Made by a program: the position numbers and the translations under genes
Notes under the pieces: model-generated
The model's input: the letters and a program-made list of their open reading frames with translations, nothing else
The model's database searches: none
What the model was told of the DNA's origin: nothing
Shown: one piece after another, positions 17,302 to 27,002 of the stretch
How the letters are laid out: each line of letters starts with the position of its first letter
Position numbering within the stretch: the first letter of the stretch is position 1
Source of the DNA: Roseiarcus sp963741845
GTDB taxonomy: Bacteria > Pseudomonadota > Alphaproteobacteria > Rhizobiales > Beijerinckiaceae
Length of the DNA: 64,000 nucleotides
Direction: 5' to 3'
NCBI GenBank assembly: GCA_963741845.1
Contig: CAVUJV010000003.1
Coordinates: 1-64,000, forward strand

Positions 17302-18821
17302 GCCGCTTCCTCTTCGCTCGATTCCCCGCCCATCATCGCTGCGCCCACCGCTTCGGACGTCGCCTGGGCGCGGTCGAATTCCGCGACGATCCGGCCTTCG
17401 CGCATCACGAGCACGCGGTCGCTCATGCCAAGCACCTCGGGCAGTTCGGAGGAGATCATCAGGATCGCAACGCCCGAGGCGGCGAGTTCGCCCATCAGCC
17501 GATGGATCTCCGCCTTCGCGCCGACGTCGATGCCGCGCGTCGGCTCGTCGAGGATGAGAAGCCGCGGATTGTTGGCGAGCCACTTGCCAAGCACGATCTT
17601 CTGCTGGTTGCCGCCCGACAGCCGACCCGCGATCTCGTCCACCGAACCGGTCTTGACGCTGAAGCGCCGGACGCCGTCCTCCGCCATCCGGCGCTCGGCG
17701 GCGCGGTCAATGAATCCGCCGCGCGAAAGCGAGCCAAGCGCCGCGAGCGAGAAGTTGTGCAACACGCTCATCGGACGCACGAGGCCCTGCAGGCCGCGGT
17801 CTTCCGGGACATAGGCGATGCCCCTGGCGCGGGCGGTTTCCGGCGAATCGATCTTGACGCGCTCATTCCCCAGCCTGATTTCGCCCAACTCGGCCGGCGT
17901 GACGCCGAACAGCGTCTGCGCCAGTTCGCTGCGGCCCGAGCCCACGAGCCCCGCAAGGCCGACAATCTCCCCGGCGCGGACCGTGATGCTGACGTCCCTC
18001 GTCGAGGGGCGCCGGACGATGGCGCGGGCTTCAAGCACGGGCTCGCCGATGGGCACGGTGATTTTGGGAAAGAGGCTCTCGATGCGGCGTCCAACCATCA
18101 TCTGGACGAGTTCGGCGGAGTTCGTCTCCGCGACTTCGCGCGATCCGACATAAGCGCCGTCGCGCAACACGGTGACGCGATCGGCGATCGTGAAGATCTC
18201 GTCCATACGATGGCTGATGTAGATGATGCCAACGCCGCGGGATTTCAGTCGCCTCACGATATCGAAAAGACGCGAAACATCGGCTTCCGTCAACGCGGCG
18301 GTCGGCTCGTCCATGATGAGGAGTCTCGCATCGTGCGAGAGGGCGCGCAGAATCTCGACGCGCTGGCGATGGCCGACCGTCAACGATCCGACGATCTGAT
18401 CTGCGGCGAGATCATGTATGTCGAGCGAAGCGAGCAGCCGCTCCGCTTCCGCGCGCATCTTGCCCCAGTCGATCCGGCCGCCGGCCGCGCGCGGCGCATG
18501 GCCGAGAAAGATGTTCTCGGCGACGGTCAGCTCCGGGAAGAGCAGGAGTTCCTGGTAGATCGTGGCGACGCCGGCGCGACGGGCGTCGTCCGGAGACGAG
18601 AGCTGCGTCCTCTGGCCATCGACAAAAATCTGCCCGGCGTCAGGCCTCACGACCCCCGAAATGACCTTGATCAGAGTGGACTTGCCAGCGCCGTTCTCGC
18701 CGAGAAGCGCATGGACTTCCCCCGTCCGGACCTCGAAGGAGACGCCCGAAAGCGCCCGGACGCCGGGGTATGCCTTCTCAATGTCCTTGACCGCGAGAAG
18801 CGGAGGCGCAGCGTCGCTCAT
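17298..18821 (-). CDS. rhaT: Rhamnose ABC transporter ATP-binding protein (double ATPase)
   Basis: A 507-residue sugar ATPase of the RbsA/MglA type with two ABC domains. Domain 1 (about 8-240) has Walker A GENGAGKST and the signature position LTVGHRQR; domain 2 (about 260-500) has a degenerate Walker A (GLVGSGRSE), LSGGNQQK and LLILDEPTRGIDVGAK. This pattern of one intact and one degenerate nucleotide site is normal for the family. Its start overlaps the rhaR stop by four bases (ATGA), so regulator and transporter are co-expressed. Confidence 0.9.
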   Translation of the reverse strand: MSDAAPPLLAVKDIEKAYPGVRALSGVSFEVRTGEVHALLGENGAGKSTLIKVISGVVRPDAGQIFVDGQRTQLSSPDDARRAGVATIYQELLLFPELTVAENIFLGHAPRAAGGRIDWGKMRAEAERLLASLDIHDLAADQIVGSLTVGHRQRVEILRALSHDARLLIMDEPTAALTEADVSRLFDIVRRLKSRGVGIIYISHRMDEIFTIADRVTVLRDGAYVGSREVAETNSAELVQMMVGRRIESLFPKITVPIGEPVLEARAIVRRPSTRDVSITVRAGEIVGLAGLVGSGRSELAQTLFGVTPAELGEIRLGNERVKIDSPETARARGIAYVPEDRGLQGLVRPMSVLHNFSLAALGSLSRGGFIDRAAERRMAEDGVRRFSVKTGSVDEIAGRLSGGNQQKIVLGKWLANNPRLLILDEPTRGIDVGAKAEIHRLMGELAASGVAILMISSELPEVLGMSDRVLVMREGRIVAEFDRAQATSEAVGAAMMGGESSEEEAA

Positions 18822-19630
18822 GCAGCCCTCGGCGAGGAAGCATTGTCATCGACGACGATGGTGCGGACGCCCGCCTCGGCAAGCATCGCCAACGCCTCGG
18901 CCGGCGCGGCGGCGTCGGTGATCAGCGTGTCGATCTGAGAAAGCGGGCAGACGACGAGGCTGCCACGCGGCGTGAACTTGGAGGAATCCGCCAGCACAAC
19001 AAGCCGCTCGGCGCGTTTCAGAAGCTTGGCTTCCGCCCGCGCGATCAGCGGATCACCCTCGATCACGCCAAGCGGCCCGATCGACATGGCGCTCATGAAC
19101 ATGAGACGCGCCGAATAGCGTTGGATCGCATCGTCATCGAAGGGGGCGACGATGAGCGCCTGATCGCGATAGACCTCGCCGCCGGGGAGCGCGACCCTGT
19201 TCTGCGTCTCGTGGATGAGAAACTCGGCGAGCGGGTACGAGTTCGTCAGGATCTTCAGGCGCGTGTGCCGGAGAAACTCCGCCATCTGATAGGTCGTCGT
19301 GCCGCCGTTGATGATTATGACGTCGCCGTCGGCGCACATGTCAACCGCCTTGCGCGCGATGGCCCGCTTGGCCTCGATGTTGACTGTGCGCTCAGCATCA
19401 AAGGCGCCCGTCGCGAGCGGCGGCTGGCGAAGTCCCTTTGTGAACGGATCGGCGATCGCCTGAATGCCGCCGTGCACCCGGTCGGCGAAGCCCGCGTCGG
19501 CGAGCCGCCCGGCGTCCCGCCGCGCAGACGCAGCGGAAACTCCCGTCGCCGCCATGATGTCCGCAATGGACATATAGCCGCGTTCCGTCAGGAGATTTCG
19601 GAGGATTTCGGCGCGTTGTCGTTCGCGCAT
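18818..19630 (-). CDS. rhaR: DeoR-family transcriptional regulator of rhamnose genes
   Basis: A 270-residue DeoR-type repressor: N-terminal winged helix (MSIADIMAATGVSAASARRD, about residues 19-38) and a C-terminal phosphosugar-sensing domain (GDVIIINGGTTTYQMAEFL, LADSSKF). I choose the ATG at 19630 because MRERQRAEILRNL matches DeoR N-termini and GAGGG sits just before it; in-frame ATGs at 19666 and 19681 would add 12 or 17 residues. First gene of rhaR-T-P-Q-S and divergent from rhaD, it probably controls both units, with rhamnulose phosphate or a similar metabolite as signal (known logic of the family). Confidence 0.82.
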   Translation of the reverse strand: MRERQRAEILRNLLTERGYMSIADIMAATGVSAASARRDAGRLADAGFADRVHGGIQAIADPFTKGLRQPPLATGAFDAERTVNIEAKRAIARKAVDMCADGDVIIINGGTTTYQMAEFLRHTRLKILTNSYPLAEFLIHETQNRVALPGGEVYRDQALIVAPFDDDAIQRYSARLMFMSAMSIGPLGVIEGDPLIARAEAKLLKRAERLVVLADSSKFTPRGSLVVCPLSQIDTLITDAAAPAEALAMLAEAGVRTIVVDDNASSPRAA

Positions 19631-19696
19631 GGCCCTCAACGTTTCCTCAAACCGAAGTTCTATTGGCATTAAGCGTGCCATCCAAGCGGGCGTGTG

Positions 19697-19779
19697 TCAA
19701 TCACATTTGCTCATCATCAATCAGAGTGGCGCGACAATGACGCATCGAACTTGACCATACGTGCGTGATTGCCTAATAG
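19697..19779. promoter_or_regulatory. Divergent rhaR/rhaD control region with rhaD promoter and repeated TGATTGA boxes
   Basis: The rhaD promoter is TTGACC (19751-19756), a 17-base spacer and TAATAG (19774-19779). TCAATCA occurs at 19697-19703 and 19717-19723, exactly 20 bp apart, and its complement TGATTG at 19766-19771 lies in the rhaD spacer. The helical spacing and position suggest RhaR operators covering both promoters; assignment to RhaR is inference. Confidence 0.5.
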
Positions 19780-19816
19780 ATCGCTCAAAATCGCTCGAAA
19801 ATCGGAGAGGAACGCC

Positions 19817-21923
19817 ATGAGCGGATACGCGTCCCGAACCAACGCGCCCCTTCCAAGCCTGTGGGACGACGCCCACGCGGCGAAGCTCGACGAGGCCGGG
19901 CTCCTGCTCTACCGGTCGAATCTTTTGGGCAGCGACCTTCGCATCACCAACTTTGGCGGCGGCAACACTTCGGCAAAGATCGCAAGTGCCGATCCCCTGA
20001 CCGGCGAACCGGCGACTGTGCTCTGGGTCAAGGGATCCGGCGGCGACATCGGCTCCATGAAGCTCGACGGCTTCGCGACCCTCTATCTCGACAGGCTTCT
20101 TGCGCTGAAAGCGCGCTACCGTGGCCTTCAGCACGAGGACGAGATGGTTGGGCTCTTCAATCATTGCACCTTCAACCTGAACCCGCGCGCCGCGTCGATC
20201 GACACGCCGCTGCACGGTTTCGTACCCCATCCGCACGTCGATCATGTCCACGCCGACGCCGTCATTGCCATCGCCGCGAGCGAGAACGCGGAGGAGCTCA
20301 CCCGGAAGGTTTTCGGCGGCGAGATCGGCTTCCTGCCCTGGCAACGTCCCGGATTCGATCTCGGCCTCAAGCTCGGCGCGATGGCGGAGGCCCACCCCGA
20401 CCTGAAGGGCGTCGTACTCGGCGGCCACGGTCTCTTCACATGGGGGCCGAACGCCAAGGCCTGCTATGAAACGACAATCGACATCATCAACACCGCCGCG
20501 ACCTGGCTTGCCGCCAATGGCAAGGGAGAGACCTTCGGCGGCGAGGCGATCAAGGCGCTTGCGCCCGAGCGGCGACGCGAAGTCGCCGCGCGAACTCATG
20601 CCAGCAATCCGCAAGCGCATCTCCGAGGGCGAGCGCAAGATCGGCCATTTCTCGGACGCGCCGGAAGTTCTCGAATTCGTCAATTCACGCGAGCTCAAGC
20701 CGCTCGCGGCGCTCGGGACGTCCTGCCCGGATCATTTCCTGCGCACCAAGATCCGGCCCCTCGTGCTGCCCTTCGATCCGGGCAAAAATAATCTCGACGC
20801 GGTCGTCTCCTCGCTCGACGAGACCCTCGCGGGCTACCGCGCCGACTACGCGGCCTATTACGAGCGCTGCAAGCATCCGGATTCGCCTGCGATGCGCGAC
20901 CCGAACGCGGTCATCTATCTCGTGCCGGGCGTGGGCATGCTGTCCTTCGCCAAGGACAAGGCGACCGCGCGGATTGCCTCGGAGTTCTACGTCAACGCGA
21001 TCAATGTCATGCGCGGCGCCTCCAGCGTCAGCAAATATGTGGGACTCTCCGAGCAGGAGGCGTTCAACATCGAATATTGGCTGCTCGAAGAAGCAAAACT
21101 CCAGCGCATGCCGAAGCCGAAGTCCCTCGCGGGGCGCATCGCGCTCGTGACCGGCGGCGCGGGCGGCATAGGCCGCGCCATCGCCGAGCGGCTCATGGGC
21201 GAAGGCGCCTGCGTCATTCTCTCCGACATCGACAAGGCGAGCCTCGATTCGACGGTCGTCGAATACGGCAAGCGATTCGGCAGAGACGTCGTCTACGGGA
21301 CCGTAACCGACGTGACCTCGGAAGAGGCGGTCAAGGCCGCGTTCCACGACACGATCCTCGGCTTTGGCGGAATCGATATTGTGGTCGCCAACGCGGGCTT
21401 CGCTTCGGCCGCGGCCTTCGAGGACACTTCGATCGACCTGTGGAACCGCAACATCGCGATCCTCGCGACCGGCTATTTCCTCGCAGCCCGCGAGGGCTAC
21501 CGCATCATGAAGGATCAGGGTCTCGGCGGCAGCATCGTCTTCATCGCTTCGAAGAATGCGCTCTCGGCCTCGCCCGGCGCCTCCGCCTATTGCACGGCGA
21601 AGGCCGCGGAGGTTCATCTCGCCCGCTGCATCGCGCTCGAAGGCGCGCCGCTCGGGATCCGCGCGAATACGGTCAATCCCGACGCGGTGCTGCGCGGCTC
21701 GAAGATCTGGCAGGGGGAGTGGCGAACGCAACGCGCCGCTTCCAACAAGGTCGACGAGACGGAGCTCGAGGAGGTTTACCGGCAGAGGTCGCTGCTCAAG
21801 CGTTCGGTGTTCCCGGAGGATATCGCGGAGGCGGTGTACTATTTCGCGTCCGACCTGTCGGCGAAGAGCACGGGCAACATCCTCAACGTCGACGCCGGCA
21901 ATGCGGTGAGCTTCGCTCGCTGA
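19817..21923 (+). pseudogene. rhaD: Bifunctional rhamnulose-1-phosphate aldolase / short-chain dehydrogenase (single +1 frameshift)
   Basis: Predicted to cleave rhamnulose-1-phosphate to DHAP and lactaldehyde and to oxidise the aldehyde. The N-terminal class II aldolase part (about residues 1-400) has ITNFGGGNTSAK, HPHVDHVHADA with metal-binding His, and GGHGLFTWG; the C-terminal SDR part (about 430-701) has TGGAGGIGRA and the YCTAKAA catalytic motif. Near 20591-20597 an extra a in cgaactc shifts the frame: removing it restores AARLMPAIRKRISEGERK and one 701-residue protein. GGAGAGGAA precedes the ATG. It forms an operon with rhaI. Either a real mutation or a sequencing insertion; seven genes here share the pattern. 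Confidence 0.88.
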
Positions 21924-21955
21924 CCGGCGATTGAAGCAAGGCAAGGGAGGAGCGC

Positions 21956-23266
21956 ATGTCCTTTCAGGATCGCATATCCTATCGCATTCCCGATGCGCTG
22001 ATCGCCGAGGAAAACGCAAAGCGCGCCGCCGCTCAGGATGAGGATTACGCGGCGCTCGGCAAGCGTCTCGCGCGCGGCGGCGTGGACATCGAAAGGATCA
22101 CCGCCAAAGTCGCGGGCTTCGCGGTGGCGGTCCCGACCTGGGGCGTAGGCACGGGCGGGACGCGCTTCGCCCGCTTTCCCGGACCGGGCGAACCGCGCGG
22201 GATCTACGACAAGCTGGAGGATTGCGCGACCATCCATCAGCTGACCCGCGCGACGCCGACCTGCTCGCCGCATTTCCCGTGGGATAAGGTCAGCGACTAT
22301 GGCGAGCTTGCCGAGCGGGCGAAGGCGCTCGGCGTCGGCTTCGACGCCGTGAATTCGAACACCTTCCAGGACGCCGCGGGGCAGAAGCTTTCCTACAAAT
22401 TCGGATCGCTCACCCACAGCGACAAGGCGGTGCGCGACCAGGCGGTCGCGCACAACATCGAGTGCATCGAGATCGGCGAGAAACTCGGCTCAAAGGCGCT
22501 GACCGTCTGGATCGGCGACGGGTCGAACTTCCCCGGACAGGCGAACCTCAATCGCGTATTCGACTGGTATCTCGAGTCCATGCAGACGGTGTATGACCGC
22601 CTGCCCGCGGATTGGCGGGTGTTTCTCGAACACAAGTTCTACGAACCGGCCTTCTATTCCACCGTCATCCCGGACTGGGGGTCGAGCCTCATGGCCGCGC
22701 AGGCGCTCGGGCCGAAGGCGCTCTGCCTCGTGGACCTCGGCCACCATGCGCCGAACGTCAACATCGAGCAGATCGTCTCCCGCCTCATCCGGGCCGGCAA
22801 GCTCGCGGGCTTCCACTTCAACGATTCGAAATACGGCGACGACGACCTCGACGCCGGTTCCATCGATCCGTTCCGGCTCTATCGCGTCTTCTTCGAACTG
22901 GTCGATGCGGCCGAGCGCAAGGCGCCCGGCTTCGACCCGGCCTATATGATCGACGAATTGCACAACGTCACCGATCCGATCGAGAGCCTGATCGTCTCGG
23001 CGACGGAGATCCAGCGCGCCTATGCCCAGGCGCTCATCGTCGACCGGCCTGCGCTCGAAGCGGCGCAGCAGGCGAACGATGTCATGGAGGCGCTCAGCCT
23101 GTTCAAGGCGGGCTTCAACACCGACGTATCGCCGATCCTCGCCGAGGCGCGACGGCGATCCGGCGGCGCGATCGACCCGATCGCCGTCTATCGCGCCTCG
23201 AAGTATCGGGCGCACAAGGCGATGGAGCGGCCTCCCGTCGCTGGCTCCTCGTCGGGAATCGTCTGA
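21956..23266 (+). CDS. rhaI: L-rhamnose isomerase, rhizobial type
   Basis: A 436-residue TIM-barrel sugar isomerase (L-rhamnose catabolism isomerase group) converting L-rhamnose to L-rhamnulose. Visible active-site regions include TVWIGDGSNFPGQ, VFLEHKFYEPAFY, LVDLGHHAPNVNIEQ and GFHFNDSKYGDDDLDAG, which supply the metal-binding Glu, Asp and His residues of the family. AAGGGAGGAG precedes the ATG. It follows rhaD by 32 bases. No rhamnulokinase (rhaK) or mutarotase (rhaU) gene follows; the next 760 bases are noncoding. Confidence 0.93.
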   Translation: MSFQDRISYRIPDALIAEENAKRAAAQDEDYAALGKRLARGGVDIERITAKVAGFAVAVPTWGVGTGGTRFARFPGPGEPRGIYDKLEDCATIHQLTRATPTCSPHFPWDKVSDYGELAERAKALGVGFDAVNSNTFQDAAGQKLSYKFGSLTHSDKAVRDQAVAHNIECIEIGEKLGSKALTVWIGDGSNFPGQANLNRVFDWYLESMQTVYDRLPADWRVFLEHKFYEPAFYSTVIPDWGSSLMAAQALGPKALCLVDLGHHAPNVNIEQIVSRLIRAGKLAGFHFNDSKYGDDDLDAGSIDPFRLYRVFFELVDAAERKAPGFDPAYMIDELHNVTDPIESLIVSATEIQRAYAQALIVDRPALEAAQQANDVMEALSLFKAGFNTDVSPILAEARRRSGGAIDPIAVYRASKYRAHKAMERPPVAGSSSGIV

Positions 23267-23309
23267 GGACCGTTTGTTATCGGGTTGACCCTTCCGGCCT
23301 GGCGCCGCG

Positions 23310-23680
23310 GCGGGGCTCGCGTTTTGGCGCGTTTCTGGCGCGATTCAGCGCCCATTTTCATCGTTTTCCGCATGAAGCGAGCGATTTTCGAGCGATTCGC
23401 AGTCGAAAACGGGCCGAAAATCGCGCCCATTCCTTCCGCGAATCGGGACTTTACAAGGGCTTGCGCTGACATTTCCTTCCGGCCTCCGGCCGCGACTCCC
23501 CAAGACTCGTCGTTTGGGAAGAGCGGAGCGACGCCCGAGGCGGCGCGTCTCGAAGGACGAGGCAGGGGGTTGGGAGCGATTTCGGACATCGGCGGCTTCC
23601 GGCTTGAACGACCATCGTTCCATCATACTGGCTGAGTCGAAAAATCAGAAGAAAATGTTTTCATGTTTCTGTTTCTGACA
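23310..23680 (+). repeat. Dispersed noncoding element R, copy 1
   Basis: An approximately 370-base element repeated in opposite orientation at 43494-43870. The core 23430-23483 aligns without gaps to the complement of 43687-43740, 48 of 54 bases identical by my count, including CTTGCGCTGACATTTCC. Further shared blocks are TTTTGGCGCG near 23322, GGCGGCTTCCGGCTTGA (23591-23607), CATCATAC and GAAGAAAATGTT with a T-rich tail. No gene is evident; a partial REP-like repeat (CGTCTCGAAGGACGAGG) sits inside. Confidence 0.65.
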
Positions 23681-24028
23681 GGTGAGCACAGCCCTTATCG
23701 CGCTGGCTGAGAGGCCGATGCCCGGAACCGTGATCGGATTTTGCCCATCATGACCGGCTTGTCCTTGGGTCTGCTCCGGTTCCTGAGCGCGCCGAAGTCG
23801 CTGACCAACGGCCGCCATGAGCGCCATTGGCGAACACGCCGTCCATGCGCGGATCGAGGCGCGGTGGATCGAGGGAGGTGACCGTTTCCGCCATGGGCCG
23901 AAGCGGCGGCGATTCGCGCGAGGCGTGCCCCCGCCACGGCTTCTTGCGAGCCCTCCCGATCACGCACCGACGACAGCCGCGTCGCTCGCCGGCGCGAACG
24001 CGACGCGGCCTGAGGCAAGATCAGCCCC
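23681..24028. other. Intergenic stretch without a recognisable gene
   Basis: Between element R and the hypothetical gene at 24029. Short open frames exist on the minus strand (for example one starting MAETVTSLDPPRLDPRMDG near 23889), but none matches a family I know and none has a good ribosome site. It may be the remains of a decayed gene. Confidence 0.4.
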
Positions 24029-24475
24029 TCATTCCGCCGGAGTGACCGGAACGGGCGAAGAGCGCTCGTCCGGCAGCGCCCTCGGCACGTCGCGACGGCG
24101 GAAGCGCCGGAAAGCCATGCGGATGTCGCGGCACATTCTCATGAAGGCGTTGGGCTCGCGGAAATGGCCCGCGAACTCGCGGTTGGTCTCGAGCGGAGTC
24201 CAATAATCGCGCCTCCAGCTATCGAAGGTCGCGACCAGTTCGTCGGTCTGCTCGGGGCGGATCTGCATCATCGCGCAGCCGCAGTCGGCCTCGATGCTGA
24301 CGCGGCCCCGCCGGTCGAAGTGGAAGCGATGGCGGCTCGGGACATGTTCCAGCGAGCCACGGGAGAACTCGAAATCGCCGGGCTGGAGGCGCAGCGCGGC
24401 AATCATGGGCGAGGCGTCAAGGTAGTGGCGCGATCGGCCCGGATAGCTCAACTCGACATTCGCCATGGGGATCAT
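24029..24475 (-). CDS. Hypothetical protein
   Basis: A 148-residue soluble protein (alternative start at 24466, three codons in). The N-terminal NVELSYPGRSRHYLDA loosely resembles DUF1488-type openings, but the rest does not follow that family, so I leave it unassigned. The middle has CGCAMMQIRPEQTDEL and the C-terminal part is Arg-rich (FMRMCRDIRMAFRRFRRRDV). A much longer frame continues upstream to 24817 with low-complexity Arg/Ser sequence that looks noncoding. It lies downstream of the FUSC gene on the same strand, separated by about 220 bases. Confidence 0.55.
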   Translation of the reverse strand: MIPMANVELSYPGRSRHYLDASPMIAALRLQPGDFEFSRGSLEHVPSRHRFHFDRRGRVSIEADCGCAMMQIRPEQTDELVATFDSWRRDYWTPLETNREFAGHFREPNAFMRMCRDIRMAFRRFRRRDVPRALPDERSSPVPVTPAE

Positions 24476-24695
24476 CCTTCGCCTGGAAAACCCCAGCCCC
24501 CACGCATCAAGCGATCTCGTGTCGCTCCTCGGCGGCGGCGCCGTCATAACGCGCGAGATCGGCTTTTGTGCGGCTCGCCGACGTAAAGAATTGTTCGCTC
24601 GTGTCGAAGAATGCCCCCGGCGTCGACCGGCGTCCCCTGAACGCGCCGCGGCGGATCGCGCCGAACGAAACCGCGCCGCCGATCCCGATTTTCCG

Positions 24696-26758
24696 TCAAT
24701 ACTCCCGATCTTCCGCCATCGCATCCCGGTACCGTCGCGCGGCGGCGGTGACCGCGACCGCCGCCCCGGCGAGCGGCCCCGGAGGCGGAGGATCGCGCAG
24801 CGGCGCCTTTTCCGCATCGGCGGCGAGGCTCGCCTTGAGCCAGCGTCGCGTCGCCTCGTCCGGCGGGGGCGCGACGCCGGCCCGCGCGTCGAGACGCACG
24901 GCGGAAAGCTGCGTCACGAGCCCATGGGTCGCCATGAGGAGCGCGGCCATTTCGTCGAGTCCCTTGCGGGTCGCGACCGGCTCGACGCTCATGCGGCCGG
25001 CGGAATCCGAGAGGGCGGCGAGCGCCTCGATCATGGCCTTGCGCGCCAGCCGATAGTCCTGCTCCGGCGCGTCCGGCTTCAGCGCCACGTCGGCGAACGC
25101 CCTGAGGCGCGTTTCGAGGCGAGAGGCGATCTGCGGCGCTTCGGCGAACTCCCAATAGGGCCAGACATAGCTGAAGAGATGGGCGATGGCGGCCCCGATC
25201 AGCGTATCGGCGAGTCGAGCGAGCACCGGGGCCGGCAGCCACGGCTGCGCGAGGTGCAGGGATACGAGCGCCATGATCGAGGCCCCGGTCGCCGCGATGC
25301 GATAATTGAGCCGGGCGAAACCATGCGCGAGGCCGACGCCGAGCCCCTGCATGGGCACCAGCGCGGCCGGCGGCAGCCAGCCGACGGCGCCGACCGCGAT
25401 GAGGCAGCCGGCCATCGTGCCGATGATCCGGTCGTCCCGCCTCTGCCGGGTCAGGCCGTAGCCCGCGCGCATCACCACCGCGATGGTCAGCAGAATCCAG
25501 TTCCCATGACCCGCATCGCTGAGCGAGAGCGCGATGAGGGACCCCGCCATCATGGCGAGCGACAGGCGCAGCGAGAAGCGCATCACCGGCGACGCGAGGG
25601 TCAGATGCGTGCGCAGCGTCAGAATCGAATAATTCCGCTTCGGGATGAAGGCCGCGAGATTGACGCCGCTCATCGAGCCCGCCGCTTCCTTCTCGTCGGC
25701 GAGCACCCGTTCGAGGCGAGCCGACATGGGCGAGCGCCGCCACGAGCCGGCGGGTCGTGGCGACCAGCGCGGCGCCGGCTTCGGGTTCGATCGAGGAATC
25801 CGCTTCGAGGCGCGCCGCCTCCCGCCGCATGGCGACGAGCGCCCGCCGATGATCGGGCGGAAGCTTTGGCGTCCCGGTCGTGAGCAGTTCGAGAGCGAGA
25901 TGACCCAGATTGAAGGAGGCTGTCCGCAGGGACGAACGCGCCTGCTCGAGGAGCGGGGCCGCCTGCGGCGTGTCGCGGACCAATCCTCACATCGGATTGA
26001 GAAGCGACCAGTGCGTCGAAGGCGTCGAGAAGGATGCCGATCGTGGCCGACAGGCGGAGGCTCGCGGAGGCTTGAGTCGCCTGATGGAGGAGGAGCGCGC
26101 GGGCCGATTGCAATTGCTCCGAGAGCGCAGCCTGCCCGCGGATCGCGCGGCCATAAGCCGCGGCGAGCTCCACCTTCGGGTCGAAAATGGAGGCGATCGT
26201 CTGAAGATAGATCGAGAATTCCCGGATCGATTCGGCCGCCACGAGCCGCCGCGCGCTTGAATCGGTGAGGATGGTCGCGGCGAGCGCATAGGCGATATAG
26301 ACAAGGCCGCCGGCCGCGAAGACGACCTCGATCGTCATCGCCTCAGCCGGGGTCTCGCGCGGGAAGCCGAGCACGAAGACCATCGGGATGATGACCTGCA
26401 TGGCGAGGGCGACCGCCCAGCGTCCGAGGCCCGACAGCATCCCCCCGACGAAGGCGACGGCGCCAATCACCAGCACCGTCGCCGCCGGCCAGGGCAGAGA
26501 GAACTGCGTCGCGGTGGTCGCCAGCAACGCCAGCGAGAAGCCGAGCCCGATCGTGCGGGCTTTCTCGCGCCAGGGCGCGGGCGTATCGGCGATGCTGGCG
26601 GCGATGGCGCCGAGAGTCGCGGGCTGGCCGGCCTGAAAGCCGAGAGTGGCGGAGGCGAGGATGGCGACGCCCAGGACGCCGACCGCGACGCTGAGCCCGT
26701 TGATGATATGCGGCCCGACCAGCAGCCGCGTCAGATTGGGGAGCCGCCAGCGGGCCAT
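24696..26758 (-). pseudogene. FUSC-family inner-membrane protein (two +1 frameshifts)
   Basis: A FUSC (fusaric-acid-resistance/aromatic-acid-exporter-like) membrane protein: N-terminal membrane domain (about residues 15-170), a cytoplasmic helical region, then a second membrane domain (SLRLSLAMMAGSLIALSL onward) and a soluble tail. Three frames must be joined: extra bases near 25985-25989 and 25723-25728. Removing both gives 686 codons without internal stops. The first junction then reads ASQSDVRLVRDTPQ and the second AALAHSARLERVL. Such proteins export organic acids or aryl compounds. It starts 16 bases after fdsD, so it is probably co-transcribed with the formate dehydrogenase operon. Confidence 0.78.
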
Positions 26759-26774
26759 GCGGACCGCCGGGGAA

Positions 26775-27002
26775 TCAGGCGGCGGCGGCTTTTAGCGAGT
26801 CGACCGCGCGCTTTGCGGTGGAGTTGAGGCCCTGGCCGCCGTGTTCTGCGAAAGCGACGATCTCGTGGATCATCTTCGGCGTCCAGTAGAGCCGCAAATG
26901 CGAAGCCGCGCCTTGCGTCCCCTCTTTCTCGGGCATGGCGGCGTAGAAATCGCCGATCTGGTTGGCCATGCGTACGAGCTTGTCGATCTTCGCCCCGCTC
27001 AC
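26775..27002 (-). CDS. fdsD: Formate dehydrogenase delta subunit
   Basis: A 75-residue FdsD. The family pattern is clear: KLVRMANQIGDFYAAMPE, then HLRLYWTPKMIHEIVAF and a C-terminal Ala-rich helix. FdsD is a small accessory subunit needed for assembly or activity of NAD-dependent molybdenum formate dehydrogenases. Its start overlaps the fdhD stop (ATGA), and it is the last fds gene proper. Confidence 0.93.
   Translation of the reverse strand: MSGAKIDKLVRMANQIGDFYAAMPEKEGTQGAASHLRLYWTPKMIHEIVAFAEHGGQGLNSTAKRAVDSLKAAAA

Noticed and set aside
23748..23963. Short minus-strand ORF MAETVTSLDPPRLDPRMDG...
   Set aside because: Looks gene-like for about 30 codons but then loses coherence, and joining frames by one base did not give a recognisable protein.
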